A DNA stretch of 14,897 bases, from the NCBI GenBank assembly GCA_002049785.1, contig MUKB01000019.1, positions 1 to 14,897 on the forward strand, read 5' to 3'. Each line of letters starts with the position of its first letter. Position 1 is the first letter of the stretch. Origin of the DNA: Caldifarciminota bacterium 4484_100. Its GTDB lineage: Bacteria > Hydrothermota > Tepidihabitantia > SM23-42. The notes under the pieces are model-generated. The model worked only from the letters and a program-made list of their open reading frames with translations, was not told where the DNA came from and made no database searches. A program made the position numbers and the translations under genes. Below, piece by piece: positions 1-8,215 of the stretch.

Positions 1-500
1 GGTGCAGGATTGTGGGGAGATAGTATCCAGGCAAGGATTACTGCAAACAGAGGCGGAATAAGTCCGGGCATTGCAATTCCCACATTGGGAACAGGCCGGG
101 CCAAAAATTTTGTGATGATTATCATTCCGATAGTAGCAATTAGTGTAGGCACGAGTGGTGCACGGGTCAAGAATAGATAGACAGCAAGTATCATCGGTAA
201 TATGGCACCGCCAACATTTATTGCCAATACCCTTTTCTGGGAAGGCGGTGAGATATGGGAGAAGAGGAGTTGTGCTAAATGAGAGACCCTCGGGACTTCG
301 TAACAGGGTTCTTCCTTTATCGGAATATTTATTGTGCTGCCGATGAGGGAAAAGATAAAGAAACTTAAACCTACCTCAGCACTGAGTCCGAGTTTTTGGA
401 ATGCGTGGGTAATGATATGGGCCGGGATGAATAGAAAAAGGACCGGTAGGATTAAAATTAATAATAAGAAGAATAAAAGGGAAATTGGTAGAAAGAACAT
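1..500 (-). CDS. DUF1614-type integral membrane protein, partial (3' end outside window)
   Basis: This frame is open from an ATG at 500 to the window edge (about 166 residues) and lies 11 bases after the tldE stop, with a G-rich ribosome-binding site (GGCGGG) just before it. The protein is strongly hydrophobic. A membrane segment lies near residues 3-27, then a segment containing SLIGSTINIPI, then one with AINVGGAILPM, then two more near the visible end. The conserved-looking INxP and NVGGA motifs and the layout match my memory of the DUF1614 family of bacterial and archaeal membrane proteins, whose function is not known. It is probably co-transcribed with tldD/tldE. The family name is from pattern memory; membrane location is well supported, function is not. 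Confidence 0.65.
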   Translation of the reverse strand, partial: MFFLPISLLFFLLLILILPVLFLFIPAHIITHAFQKLGLSAEVGLSFFIFSLIGSTINIPIKEEPCYEVPRVSHLAQLLFSHISPPSQKRVLAINVGGAILPMILAVYLFLTRAPLVPTLIATIGMIIITKFLARPVPNVGIAMPGLIPPLFAVILAWILSPHNPA

Positions 501-511
501 CACCCGCCAGG

Positions 512-1819
512 CTATCTTGATGCTACATTGACATTATCAAAAAGTATTGCAGGAAAATATCCCACCATGCCGGGATAAACCCGATTCTCCACGGCAATAA
601 CATTCTGCAAAACCTCATAGATATTACCCGCCACCATCGCATCCTTGAGCCGACCCACGATCCTTCCATCCTTTACATATAATCCTGGTGCCAGGCCGAT
701 TGAGAAATCACCATTTGGGATGTTGCCACTATGGGCACCAAGTGCCCCTGCAACTATTATACCCTGATCAATTGAACTCAAGATTTCAGAGAATGATGCC
801 TTACCGGGTGTAATAAAAAGATGCTCAAGCGCTGGGCCTGGTTTTATGGCAATCTTTTCGCTTTCCCACCGTCCGGTCTTAAAACCGTTCCCGCTCGATT
901 TTTTATTCATTTTCTGTGCATAATTGAGGTCATAATAGAAATTCTTTAATACCCCGTTTTCAATTATGGGTAGCATCTGTGTCGGAGTCGCCTCGTCATC
1001 AAAGGCCCGGGCTGGCCCGAAATCTTCATTCAAGGGATCATTGATCAGGGTGAAATCTTCGTGGAAGATTTTCTTTCCAATTTTATTGACAGCAGGCGAA
1101 GCATTGCGATAGATACTCTCGGCGCTTGTGGCATACGCAATCCGCCAGAGCAGGACATATAGCGTTTCAGGAAGAAACAGAACTTTCATCCGACCACCCG
1201 GAGGTGAAACCTCTTTGCTTGACCGATTATATGTATCAACGATATAATCGATATAGTCGTCAGGCGTATGGACAAATTTTCTATCCTGGAGAATGCGTTC
1301 AATAGAAGCGTAGGAGTTGGGGAATAATAGTGATGTCCTGAGGTAATAGTTTGAGATACGCGTTGCAACATCGGTACCACTACTGTTTAGAATACGAATC
1401 TTGAAGTAATCAATTATCGCGGTAATGTTAACCTGCCCTTTTGACCTTTCAGAAATTTTCTTCACCACCCTTTCACATTCTTTGACTACAGTCTCATTGC
1501 TCAATTCTTCGATCGACTCATCGTAAGATTTTAGTTCAGGGAGATTCTTTGTTTCGGGAAAATCGAATTCAGCCTGGACTCCACCTTTTAATGAATTGAG
1601 GGCATTCTCAATCAGACCTTCCCGGTCCTGGAGATTTTTGGTATAGGCAAAACCGAGTTTATTGTCCTTGATAATTCTGAGTGCAACCCCGGACTGTATT
1701 GATGTTTCAATTTCCTTTAAACGACCATTTTCGAAGTTTATCCGATTGAGATGTTCATCAAGTGAATAGACCTCAACCTTCTCACAACATTTTTCTGCAA
1801 GTTTTATTAATTTATCCAT
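512..1819 (-). CDS. tldE: TldE/PmbA-family subunit of the TldD-TldE metalloprotease
   Basis: A 435-residue protein of the modulator-of-DNA-gyrase (PmbA/TldD) family. In characterised systems TldE pairs with TldD to form a heterodimeric zinc protease that degrades unfolded peptides and trims ribosomally made peptides such as microcin B17. TldE contributes to the substrate channel but has no HExxxH site, and none is visible here. Family features seen include the N-terminal stretch SGVALRIIKDNKLGFAYT (about 43-60), PGxAxxxEI in the C-terminal third, and a C-terminal barrel with GAHSGNxxxGDFS. It begins 3 bases after tldD, and its ribosome-binding site GGAGG lies in the last codons of tldD, so translation is probably coupled. 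Length is typical (E. coli TldE is about 450). No peptide substrate gene is recognisable nearby. Confidence 0.92.
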   Translation of the reverse strand: MDKLIKLAEKCCEKVEVYSLDEHLNRINFENGRLKEIETSIQSGVALRIIKDNKLGFAYTKNLQDREGLIENALNSLKGGVQAEFDFPETKNLPELKSYDESIEELSNETVVKECERVVKKISERSKGQVNITAIIDYFKIRILNSSGTDVATRISNYYLRTSLLFPNSYASIERILQDRKFVHTPDDYIDYIVDTYNRSSKEVSPPGGRMKVLFLPETLYVLLWRIAYATSAESIYRNASPAVNKIGKKIFHEDFTLINDPLNEDFGPARAFDDEATPTQMLPIIENGVLKNFYYDLNYAQKMNKKSSGNGFKTGRWESEKIAIKPGPALEHLFITPGKASFSEILSSIDQGIIVAGALGAHSGNIPNGDFSIGLAPGLYVKDGRIVGRLKDAMVAGNIYEVLQNVIAVENRVYPGMVGYFPAILFDNVNVASR

Positions 1820-1822
1820 AAC

Positions 1823-3190
1823 TTAGATACCTCCAATGACAACATCTTTTATTAAGATATGGGGAGACCCATTACAGGAGCGGATATTGAGCTGACCCTT
1901 ACCACAACCACCAATCTGACACAGTTCAAGGTCGTTTCCAATCATCGATATATTCATCAGTGTCTTGTATAGATTTCCCGAAATATTTATATCACGCACC
2001 ATCGATCCGAGCTTACCTTTTTTAACTACATACCCATATTGCGCACCAAAGGTGAAATTTTCACCGCTGGTCTGTCCACCCTTGGCGTCGATGATGTAGT
2101 AGCCGTCACCAAGTTCTTCGAGAAGTTGGTCAAGAGTAAAGCGGTCCGGCTCAATGAAAATCGTGCCCATTCTTATGATTGGAGCATAACGAAAGTCCTC
2201 AGCAACACAATGGCCATTCGGCGGTTCACCAAATACCGTTGCGGTTCTGCGTGAATGGAGTCTTCCCACAAGCACGCCATTTTTCAGGAGCTGGGTGGGT
2301 TTTGCCTCCACCCCTTCATCGTCGTATTTATAGAAACCAAGTTGATGGGGTATTGTCGGATCATCTTTGATGTTGAGGATTTCACTCCCCAATTGGGCAT
2401 TCAGTTTCATTTTCTCTCTCATTGTGGGATTGTCTTCAATGAGGTCGGCTTCAGAAAAATGACCAAACGCCTCGTGCGTAAAGACCCCTGCCATACTCTG
2501 GTTCAGAATCACATTGTAGTTTCCCGCAGGAATCGGTTCTGCCCTTAGCAGTTGCAAAGCAATTGAGGTCTTCTTCTCAAAATGCTCATCTTGATTTCTC
2601 AATCTTCCGAATCCATCAGAACCACCAATACCTACCCTTACGGTCTGTATCAGATTGCCATCCCGGCTTGTTATGGTGCCATTAATCCTCGTCGTCACCA
2701 GTTCTTCAGCAATCTCCGCACCTTCACTACTGATAAAATATTTTTCTCGACTTACCTCCAAGTAACCGATATGGGTTGTTGCAATCTTTTTTACCCGCAG
2801 GGGGATTTCATTATAGCGGCGTGTCAATTCCAGTTTTTCGTCGATCGATAACTTTCTGGGATCCTGATTCAAATGGGGAATAAAGCGTTCTTTTTTGACC
2901 TCCACCGGTGCCAGTACAACCTTTTTTTGACTATTTTTCGCAATCAACCGGGCATTCTCCAGTACCTGTTTGATTGCCTTCTCTGCTTCTTCAAATCTGG
3001 TAAAGGCGATTGATGCCAGACCACCATCTTTCAATACCCTGAGCACATAACCATCAGTGCTATTTGAGGTGAGCTGGGTTAATTCCTTGCCATCAAAAAT
3101 AATTTTAGTCTCACTCTTCTTTTCGTAACGGATATCAAAATAGTCGGCATCAACCTTAATTCCAATATTTTTTAAAGTCTCAAACATCAT
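1823..3190 (-). CDS. tldD: TldD metalloprotease catalytic subunit
   Basis: A 455-residue protein of the TldD family, the zinc-carrying partner of TldE. The metal site HExxxH is present as HEAFGH at residues 239-244, and the C-terminal family cysteine is present as GGCGKG around C429. The motif GxxxPxAxxFG-like region near residues 315-325 and GGQTSGENFTFGAQ near 371-384 also fit. Both key elements are intact, so the enzyme should be active. Two start codons lie side by side: the first ATG is only 2 bases after GGAG, while the second, at 3187, has a better 5-base spacing and may be the real start. The gene follows the GHL10 gene by 15 bases and precedes tldE by 3, so the three are likely one transcript. 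Confidence 0.95.
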   Translation of the reverse strand: MMFETLKNIGIKVDADYFDIRYEKKSETKIIFDGKELTQLTSNSTDGYVLRVLKDGGLASIAFTRFEEAEKAIKQVLENARLIAKNSQKKVVLAPVEVKKERFIPHLNQDPRKLSIDEKLELTRRYNEIPLRVKKIATTHIGYLEVSREKYFISSEGAEIAEELVTTRINGTITSRDGNLIQTVRVGIGGSDGFGRLRNQDEHFEKKTSIALQLLRAEPIPAGNYNVILNQSMAGVFTHEAFGHFSEADLIEDNPTMREKMKLNAQLGSEILNIKDDPTIPHQLGFYKYDDEGVEAKPTQLLKNGVLVGRLHSRRTATVFGEPPNGHCVAEDFRYAPIIRMGTIFIEPDRFTLDQLLEELGDGYYIIDAKGGQTSGENFTFGAQYGYVVKKGKLGSMVRDINISGNLYKTLMNISMIGNDLELCQIGGCGKGQLNIRSCNGSPHILIKDVVIGGI

Positions 3191-3205
3191 ATCTCCTTTG
3201 ATACA

Positions 3206-5008
3206 TTATAGTCCTAACTTTATGGATGTCAATCGTTTATTAATAGTCCAATATTTATAGATTGGTAGATTTTCTCTTTTCACCCTTTCCTGCAGAATTC
3301 GGTTCCCACCCTTTATCTGTTCTACCACCTTATAGACATATAGACCTCGGGCAGTAGAAAAGGTATTTATTGTTCCGGTATCTTTTTTAAAAAGATCGTT
3401 GATGAATTTATTGCCCGCTTCAGGATAGATAAACGCATCTTGATTGAGTTTATCTAATAAACTATCAGGATTTATTGTTCTGTTGGTATCGATTTCAGAC
3501 TCAGGGATAAATGTGTAGTGTATTACTACACCAGGCGGTTGAATAAGGGTGTCGGTTAAGGGAAATACTGCTTGATCTAAATATCGAAATGCCGCAACAT
3601 CATTCCGGATAAACTTGACAAATTCTCTTTGAGAAAGGTGTAATTTTTTTAATTCCTGAATTGGATTGAGTGAAAGCGAAAGCAGAAAACCTGCAAACTC
3701 CAGATCCTCACCCCAGATGACATTTTCTTTGCCCCGGGCTACCCAATCAGAATCTGGTAGTTCAGCGAAAACATTATCATATTCCGGGAAAGAAGTTGTA
3801 TCCTTAAACAGGACCTCTTTATCGATGGCACCGGTTCTGCATTGGGCAAGGTCGAAGATTGTATCCCGAATCGTTGTATAGTCGAAGAATGATATTCCGG
3901 CACTACCAAGTTTTTCAACCAGTTTTACCTCCCAGATTGCTTCATCTTCCATATCCGGCCAGAGAATTCCAATACCAAAGATTGCATCTGCACATTTAGC
4001 GAGTGTATATTTTACTATCCTTTCAAATTTCTTAATATCACGGGTATAGGACATTATCACCGGTAGATCAAGGCCATCCCACTGGAGCCAGTTCTGGGCA
4101 AAGCGAAAGCGGGCAACAGCAGGATGGGCAAAGAGTGCTGCGGAGAGCAGACAATCTTTCTTGATGCTTGCCCGGACCCGGGTTATGAGACGGCGAATAT
4201 TCTGTTCCCTCAATCTATTGAGCATCCAGTAATGCCAGATCTTCCAGCGTTGAATGAATTTTAGCTCTGGATATCGGGAAAGATTTAGCCAGCCAAGACT
4301 ATTTACATCCATACACGCAAACAGTGCAGATTCATCGGCTTCACCCAGACCGAAGAAGAATCCTGGATAGCGAATAAAATCGAGGTGGATTCCATCAACC
4401 GGATATTTAAAACTGATTTCCTGGCATATTTTAACGATAAAATTCTGAACCGATTTTTGTGCCGGGTCCAAATAGAGGCCTTCAAGATTCATATCCTGCC
4501 AGGTGATAAACGGATAGTTTATAATCGAATGATTGTTTATGTCTTTTATAAACCATTCAGGATGGGTGTAGTAGAGATGGCTCTCTGAATCGGGCGGTGA
4601 ATTCATAGACCAGACAAGAAAGGTGTTGACCCAGGCATGGACCTTTACCGGTCTGTTCCTCAGGGTGCTCAGAAGTGAATCGAGCGGATCAAATTGGGGT
4701 GGTGAAATCCGTGACAGATATTGACTGCGTGGTAGATATTGTGAGTGATAGTATGCATAGCCACCCACAACTATTTGGACAAAGAGGTCGGTAATCCCCA
4801 ATTGTTCAATAAGTTCGACTATTCGAGGGATGGAATCAGGTGATGCTGTGGCTGAGGCCCTGACCCAGAGGCCGCGTCTGAATTCTGGTTGAGTAAGAGT
4901 TTTTGTGGTAATCTTTGTACTTATACAACCCATTTTTAGAAGGATGAGGCTGATAAACAAAACTGGTCCAATGCGAAGATTGTCGATTGATGATTTTATA
5001 GAAACCAT
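3206..5008 (-). CDS. GHL10-type (DUF187) glycoside-hydrolase-like exported protein
   Basis: A 600-residue protein. Residues 45-51 (RGLWVRA), 124-128 (HAWVN) and especially 205-215 (DGIHLDFIRYP) are signatures of the glycosyl-hydrolase-like 10 family (DUF187, YngK-like), which folds as a TIM barrel; the acidic residues in the last motif are the expected active-site region. The N-terminus (about 13-28) is hydrophobic and ends in KMGC, a weak lipobox with C28 as possible lipidation site, so it is probably an outer- or surface-attached lipoprotein. The barrel seems to end near residue 385. The remaining ~200 residues, with FPEYDN, a helical stretch and a PEAGNKFINDLF segment, match nothing I recognise. 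No clear ribosome-binding site precedes the ATG at 5008. The substrate is unknown; cell-wall or polysaccharide glycan is an inference from family membership. Confidence 0.82.
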   Translation of the reverse strand: MVSIKSSIDNLRIGPVLFISLILLKMGCISTKITTKTLTQPEFRRGLWVRASATASPDSIPRIVELIEQLGITDLFVQIVVGGYAYYHSQYLPRSQYLSRISPPQFDPLDSLLSTLRNRPVKVHAWVNTFLVWSMNSPPDSESHLYYTHPEWFIKDINNHSIINYPFITWQDMNLEGLYLDPAQKSVQNFIVKICQEISFKYPVDGIHLDFIRYPGFFFGLGEADESALFACMDVNSLGWLNLSRYPELKFIQRWKIWHYWMLNRLREQNIRRLITRVRASIKKDCLLSAALFAHPAVARFRFAQNWLQWDGLDLPVIMSYTRDIKKFERIVKYTLAKCADAIFGIGILWPDMEDEAIWEVKLVEKLGSAGISFFDYTTIRDTIFDLAQCRTGAIDKEVLFKDTTSFPEYDNVFAELPDSDWVARGKENVIWGEDLEFAGFLLSLSLNPIQELKKLHLSQREFVKFIRNDVAAFRYLDQAVFPLTDTLIQPPGVVIHYTFIPESEIDTNRTINPDSLLDKLNQDAFIYPEAGNKFINDLFKKDTGTINTFSTARGLYVYKVVEQIKGGNRILQERVKRENLPIYKYWTINKRLTSIKLGL

Positions 5009-5063
5009 TATTTAAGTAGATAGTGTACTTGAACAGAGGGGTGGCTTGAATTTGGGTTCAGGT

Positions 5064-5543
5064 CTATTTCGACTTCGTCTTTTTTGGTTTTTTCTGTTTT
5101 TCTTTCTTTTTGCCTTTTTTATTTTCTTCAACCTCGACCTTACGTCTTTCAATCAATTTTCTTCTTAAGGCAATATTTGATGGGTCACCCTGTTCTACCA
5201 GTTCAAGGATTGCGAGCTCGGCACCATCACCCAGTCTGGGACCGAGACGATAGATTCGGGTATAACCGCCCTCACGGGAGGCGAATCTGGGTCCGATTTC
5301 ATCACAGATAATCTTAACAAGTTTGTGGTCAGGAATATAGCGATAGATCTGCCTTTTTGCAGGGAGGTCATTCTGTTTGGCATATTCAATCAGTCGTTCA
5401 GCCAGTCGTCTTGCTTCTTTTGCCTTGGGCAGGGTGGTTTTTATTTTTTCATGGATGAAGAGGGAACGACACAGGTTCTTGAGCAGGGCAAGGCGGTGTT
5501 CCTTTGTTCGGCCAAGCTTCTTTTTACGCACGCCGTGTCTCAT
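5064..5543 (-). CDS. rplQ: 50S ribosomal protein L17
   Basis: L17 of the large subunit, near the exit tunnel. The N-terminus MRHGVRKKKLGRTKEHRLAL and the block GGYTRIYRLGPRLGDGAE are family hallmarks. At 159 residues it is longer than the roughly 115-130 typical of many bacteria. The excess is a lysine-rich tail from about residue 133 (EENKKGKKKEKQKKPKK), likely a flexible rRNA-binding extension. The start lies 3 bases after the rpoA stop, with AAGGAGG about 11 bases upstream inside the end of rpoA. It is the last gene of the alpha operon; no hairpin terminator is evident in the 55 bases that follow, so transcription may continue into the GHL10 gene. Confidence 0.97.
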   Translation of the reverse strand: MRHGVRKKKLGRTKEHRLALLKNLCRSLFIHEKIKTTLPKAKEARRLAERLIEYAKQNDLPAKRQIYRYIPDHKLVKIICDEIGPRFASREGGYTRIYRLGPRLGDGAELAILELVEQGDPSNIALRRKLIERRKVEVEENKKGKKKEKQKKPKKTKSK

Positions 5544-5546
5544 CGC

Positions 5547-6530
5547 TTAGATGTCCTCCTTAAGATACTTATCCACTTCCATCTCCAAGTGGAGGCCGAG
5601 TTTTGCCAGATTCTTTTCCAGCTCTTTCAACGATTTCCTTCCGAAGTTTTCGTAGGTAAGGAGTTCTTTACCGCTCTTACGGACAAGATCACCGATTGTC
5701 TGAATCTTTTCATTCTTTAGACAGTTTGACGCCCGCACTGAAATCTCCAGTTCGTCGATACTTCGTTTGAGTATCTCACGGATCCGGCGGTGCTCAGCAT
5801 CCAGTTGTTCCTTGGAGGTGAATTCCGGTTCTACGCCTAAACTGGTAATAAAACTGAGGTGATGTTTTAAGAGACTGGCACCTTCGACAATTGCCTCGAT
5901 CGGGCTGATTGTGCCATCAGTCTTGACATCGATCACCAGATGGTCATAATCGGTTCTAGTGCCTACACGAGTATTGGTTACATTGAAGTTCACTGAAAGG
6001 ACCGGTGAGAATATTGCATCCAGAAATATCGTGCCCACCGGAGCATCGGTTCGTTTGAGTAGTTCAGCCGGGACATATCCCCTTCCTGCCTCGACCACCA
6101 TCTCCATTTCAAGGTTCAACTTGGAACCGGTGACGGTCAGGATTTTCTGCTTCGGGGTTGCAATCATAACCTCTGGATTTTTTTCGATGTCCTCGGCAAA
6201 ATACTCTTTTTTGCCCTTTATCTTCATTCTGAGCGTGGCGGGTTTGTCACTCATCAACTTCACCCTGACCTTTTTTAAGTTCAATATGATTTCAACGACA
6301 TCCTCATATACTCCGGGAATGGTTGAAAACTCCTGAAGGATATCACCGATCCGCACCTGGGTAATCGCTGCACCCTGAATTGCAGAAAGGAGCATCCTCC
6401 TTATGGAATTTCCTATGGTTACGCCGAAACCCCTTTCTAATGGTGAAAGGATGAATCTCCCAAAATTATCGGTTGTTACTTTTTTATCAATTTCAATTTT
6501 TTGTGGCATTACCATCGGCTTGAGTGCCAT
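5547..6530 (-). CDS. rpoA: DNA-directed RNA polymerase subunit alpha
   Basis: A 327-residue alpha subunit. The N-terminal domain (1-235) carries the dimer-assembly motif ERGFGVTIGNSIRRMLLS at 32-49. A linker of about 20 residues leads to a complete C-terminal domain (about 256-316), which contacts UP-element DNA and activators. R266 in the SVRASNC segment corresponds to E. coli R265, and the FGRKSL helix is present. Length matches the E. coli protein (329). GAGGAG sits 5 bases before the ATG, 9 bases after the rpsD stop. Gene order rpsD-rpoA-rplQ is the usual alpha-operon arrangement. Confidence 0.98.
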   Translation of the reverse strand: MALKPMVMPQKIEIDKKVTTDNFGRFILSPLERGFGVTIGNSIRRMLLSAIQGAAITQVRIGDILQEFSTIPGVYEDVVEIILNLKKVRVKLMSDKPATLRMKIKGKKEYFAEDIEKNPEVMIATPKQKILTVTGSKLNLEMEMVVEAGRGYVPAELLKRTDAPVGTIFLDAIFSPVLSVNFNVTNTRVGTRTDYDHLVIDVKTDGTISPIEAIVEGASLLKHHLSFITSLGVEPEFTSKEQLDAEHRRIREILKRSIDELEISVRASNCLKNEKIQTIGDLVRKSGKELLTYENFGRKSLKELEKNLAKLGLHLEMEVDKYLKEDI

Positions 6531-6539
6531 AGTTCTCCT

Positions 6540-7169
6540 CTATTTTGAATAAAACTCAACAATTAAACTTTCCTGAATGGGGATAGTAATATCTTCACGC
6601 TTAGGCAATCGGACAACCGTGGCAGAGATCTCATCGCGATTGAATTTTAACCAGGGGACAATTTTTTCAGGGTCACGTTCTTCCAGAGATTTTTTTACAA
6701 CCGGGTTTTTCTTCATCTCATCGGTCAGTTTTATCACCTGATTTACCTTGACCTGGTATGATGGGATATCAACTTTTTTACCATCAATGAGAATGTGACC
6801 ATGCCTGATGAGCTGACGGGCCTGTGCCCTTGAAGAGGCAATACCGAGTTGATAAACCACATTATCGAGCCTCCGCTCAAGCAGGATTAAGAGATTTTCA
6901 CCGGTGTTGCCGGGGCGGCGTGCGGCTTCAGCAAATATCTTTCGGAACGGGCGTTCCAGGACACCATAGACCGCCTTTACCTTCTGCTTTTCTCGAAGGT
7001 GAGTGGCATAGGATGTGAGTTTACGCCTTCCAATCTTGCCGTGGGTTCCAGGAGGATATCCCCTTCTTGTAAAGGAACATTTATCTGTGTAGCATCGGCT
7101 ACCGCGCAGGAAGAGTTTTTCACCTTCGCGTCGGCAGATCTTGCAGCGGGCGCCAATATAGCGAGCCAT
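6540..7169 (-). CDS. rpsD: 30S ribosomal protein S4 (zinc-binding form)
   Basis: A 209-residue S4, a primary 16S rRNA binder. I chose the ATG at 7169 rather than an upstream in-frame ATG at 7199. The protein then begins [16 protein letters not shown] as in the family, the stop of rpsK and this start overlap by one base (TAATG), and a strong AAGGAGAAGGG lies just upstream. Cysteines at 9, 12, 26 and 31 form the zinc knuckle seen in thermophile and many other bacterial S4 proteins. The S4 RNA-binding domain is visible around residues 95-155 (ERRLDNVVYQLG and RQLIRHGHILIDGKKV). In E. coli S4 represses this operon by binding the leader before rpsM; a possible target is annotated at 7993-8026. Confidence 0.97.
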   Translation of the reverse strand: MARYIGARCKICRREGEKLFLRGSRCYTDKCSFTRRGYPPGTHGKIGRRKLTSYATHLREKQKVKAVYGVLERPFRKIFAEAARRPGNTGENLLILLERRLDNVVYQLGIASSRAQARQLIRHGHILIDGKKVDIPSYQVKVNQVIKLTDEMKKNPVVKKSLEERDPEKIVPWLKFNRDEISATVVRLPKREDITIPIQESLIVEFYSK

Positions 7170-7579
7170 TATACCCTTCTCCTTCTTGGTGGTTTGCATC
7201 CATTGTGGGGAAGAGGTGTAACATCCTTTATTGCGACGATTGTCAGACCCACGGTTTGCAGGGTTCGAATTGCCGCCTCCCGGCCCGGACCAGGACCTTT
7301 AATCCGCACTTCAATCTTCTTGACCCCCAGGGCAAGTGCCTCCCGGGCCACGGCCTCGGCTGATTGATGTGCGGCATAGGCGGTGCCTTTTTTTGTTCCC
7401 TTGAATCCAATCCTGCCTGAAGATGACCAGCATAGAACATTTCCCTTGGCATCACAGATTGATATGATGGTGTTGTTAAAACTTGCATAGATACTGGCGA
7501 TACAGACCTGTTCGATATGGGCGGATTTCTTACGACGGGAAGGCATCCTTCTTCTGCGAGATGTCCTTGTTTTTTTCAT
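7169..7579 (-). CDS. rpsK: 30S ribosomal protein S11
   Basis: A 136-residue S11 of the small-subunit platform. Family features include [22 protein letters not shown] near residues 32-53, the [21 protein letters not shown] block, the [14 protein letters not shown] motif, and the C-terminal [17 protein letters not shown]. The start overlaps the rpsM stop by four bases (ATGA). Its ribosome-binding site GGAGG lies 6 bases upstream, within the last codons of rpsM, so the two are likely translationally coupled. The basic N-terminal extension ([11 protein letters not shown]) is normal for the family. Confidence 0.97.
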   Translation of the reverse strand: MKKTRTSRRRRMPSRRKKSAHIEQVCIASIYASFNNTIISICDAKGNVLCWSSSGRIGFKGTKKGTAYAAHQSAEAVAREALALGVKKIEVRIKGPGPGREAAIRTLQTVGLTIVAIKDVTPLPHNGCKPPRRRRV

Positions 7580-7962
7580 TTCTTACCTCCAGGTGTTCCT
7601 TTGTGGACTGCAACCGTCTTCTTCTTACCCTTTCGTGTGCGGGCATTTGTTCGAGTGCGCTGACCCCTTACCGGTAACCCATGTTTATGCCTCAGACCTC
7701 GGTACGACCCGATATCGATGAGCCTTTTGATATCCGCGGCAATCTCGGCCCGTAGAGCTCCTTCTACCCGGTAATTGGTTTCAATGAGCTTTCGGATACG
7801 CGTAACTTCATCATCACTCAGGTCCTTAATTTTTTTTGTCGCATCAATGCCTGCCTCTTTAATTATCTTCTGGGCGGTGCTCAATCCAATGCCGAATATG
7901 GCAGTCAAACCATATTCCACCTTTTTATTGGGTGGTAGATCAACACCTGCTATTCTTGGCAT
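7576..7962 (-). CDS. rpsM: 30S ribosomal protein S13
   Basis: A 128-residue S13 of the small-subunit head, contacting P-site tRNA and the inter-subunit bridge. It starts [24 protein letters not shown] and has the helix-two-turn-helix [10 protein letters not shown] region. The C-terminal signature [24 protein letters not shown] is complete. A GGGAGGA ribosome-binding site lies immediately before the ATG. That site can be paired by the 3' arm of the upstream hairpin (7993-8026). rpsM opens the classic S4-regulated gene set rpsM-rpsK-rpsD-rpoA-rplQ. Confidence 0.97.
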   Translation of the reverse strand: MPRIAGVDLPPNKKVEYGLTAIFGIGLSTAQKIIKEAGIDATKKIKDLSDDEVTRIRKLIETNYRVEGALRAEIAADIKRLIDIGSYRGLRHKHGLPVRGQRTRTNARTRKGKKKTVAVHKGTPGGKK

Positions 7963-7992
7963 AGTCCTCCCTGCTTTTGTTCAATTATCAAT

Positions 7993-8026
7993 CCGGGGAT
8001 AGGACAGAAACGGTCCATAACCCCAG
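7993..8026 (-). promoter_or_regulatory. Two-part hairpin in rpmJ-rpsM leader, candidate alpha-operon translational operator
   Basis: Seen directly: on the minus-strand RNA an outer stem CUGGGG/CCCCGG (six pairs, one of them G-U) is followed by a 4x3 internal loop and an inner stem GGAC/GUCC closed by a seven-base loop. The 3' arm GUCCU (8005-8001) is also complementary to AGGAC of the rpsM ribosome-binding site (7968-7964), so the two pairings exclude each other. In E. coli, S4 represses through a pseudoknot in the leader just before rpsM; the similar position is suggestive, but the structure is not a recognised match. Confidence 0.5.
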
Positions 8027-8053
8027 TAAATTTTATATGTATAGGTGTGGCCA

Positions 8054-8167
8054 TCATCCCTGACGCTGTTTATGGCGTGGGTTTTTGCAGATCACCATTA
8101 CCACACCTTTCCGTTTGATAATTCGGCAAGACACACACCTTTTTTTGACCGAAGATTTAACCTTCAC
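8054..8167 (-). CDS. rpmJ: 50S ribosomal protein L36 (zinc form)
   Basis: A 37-residue L36. It starts with GTG at 8167: a perfect AAGGAGGT lies 3 bases upstream, and the overlapping ATG two bases before reads straight into a stop. The protein begins (M)[13 protein letters not shown] and ends [14 protein letters not shown]11, C14, C27 and H32 form the CCCH zinc ribbon of the classical form, rather than the zinc-free paralogue. It lies 48 bases after infA behind a candidate promoter and 91 bases before rpsM. In the ribosome it sits at the junction of several 23S rRNA helices. Confidence 0.96.
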   Translation of the reverse strand: MKVKSSVKKRCVSCRIIKRKGVVMVICKNPRHKQRQG

Positions 8168-8186
8168 ATAACCTCCTTAAACCTTT

Positions 8187-8214
8187 ATTATATATAAAAT
8201 TAAAAAATAATCAA
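8187..8214 (-). promoter_or_regulatory. Candidate sigma70-type promoter for rpmJ and the alpha operon
   Basis: Just after the infA stop, in a very AT-rich gap, -35 TTGATT (8214-8209) is followed after 16 bases by a perfect -10 TATAAT (8192-8187), with GGAGGT and the rpmJ start about 20 bases downstream. It would transcribe rpmJ-rpsM-rpsK-rpsD-rpoA-rplQ independently of the genes above. Pattern match only. Confidence 0.6.
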
Positions 8215-8215
8215 G

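Noticed and set aside
5009..5063. Promoter or terminator between rplQ and the GHL10 gene
   Set aside because: Only a poor -35/-10 match and no GC-rich hairpin with a T run; not supported enough to list.
5325..6336. Plus-strand open frames opposite rplQ and rpoA (for example 5325-5720 and 5959-6336)
   Set aside because: They lie antisense to complete conserved genes, have no ribosome-binding sites and give low-complexity or unrecognised proteins.
7169..7199. S4 start at ATG 7199
   Set aside because: It would add ten residues foreign to the family inside rpsK; the ATG at 7169 has the ribosome-binding site and the standard N-terminus.
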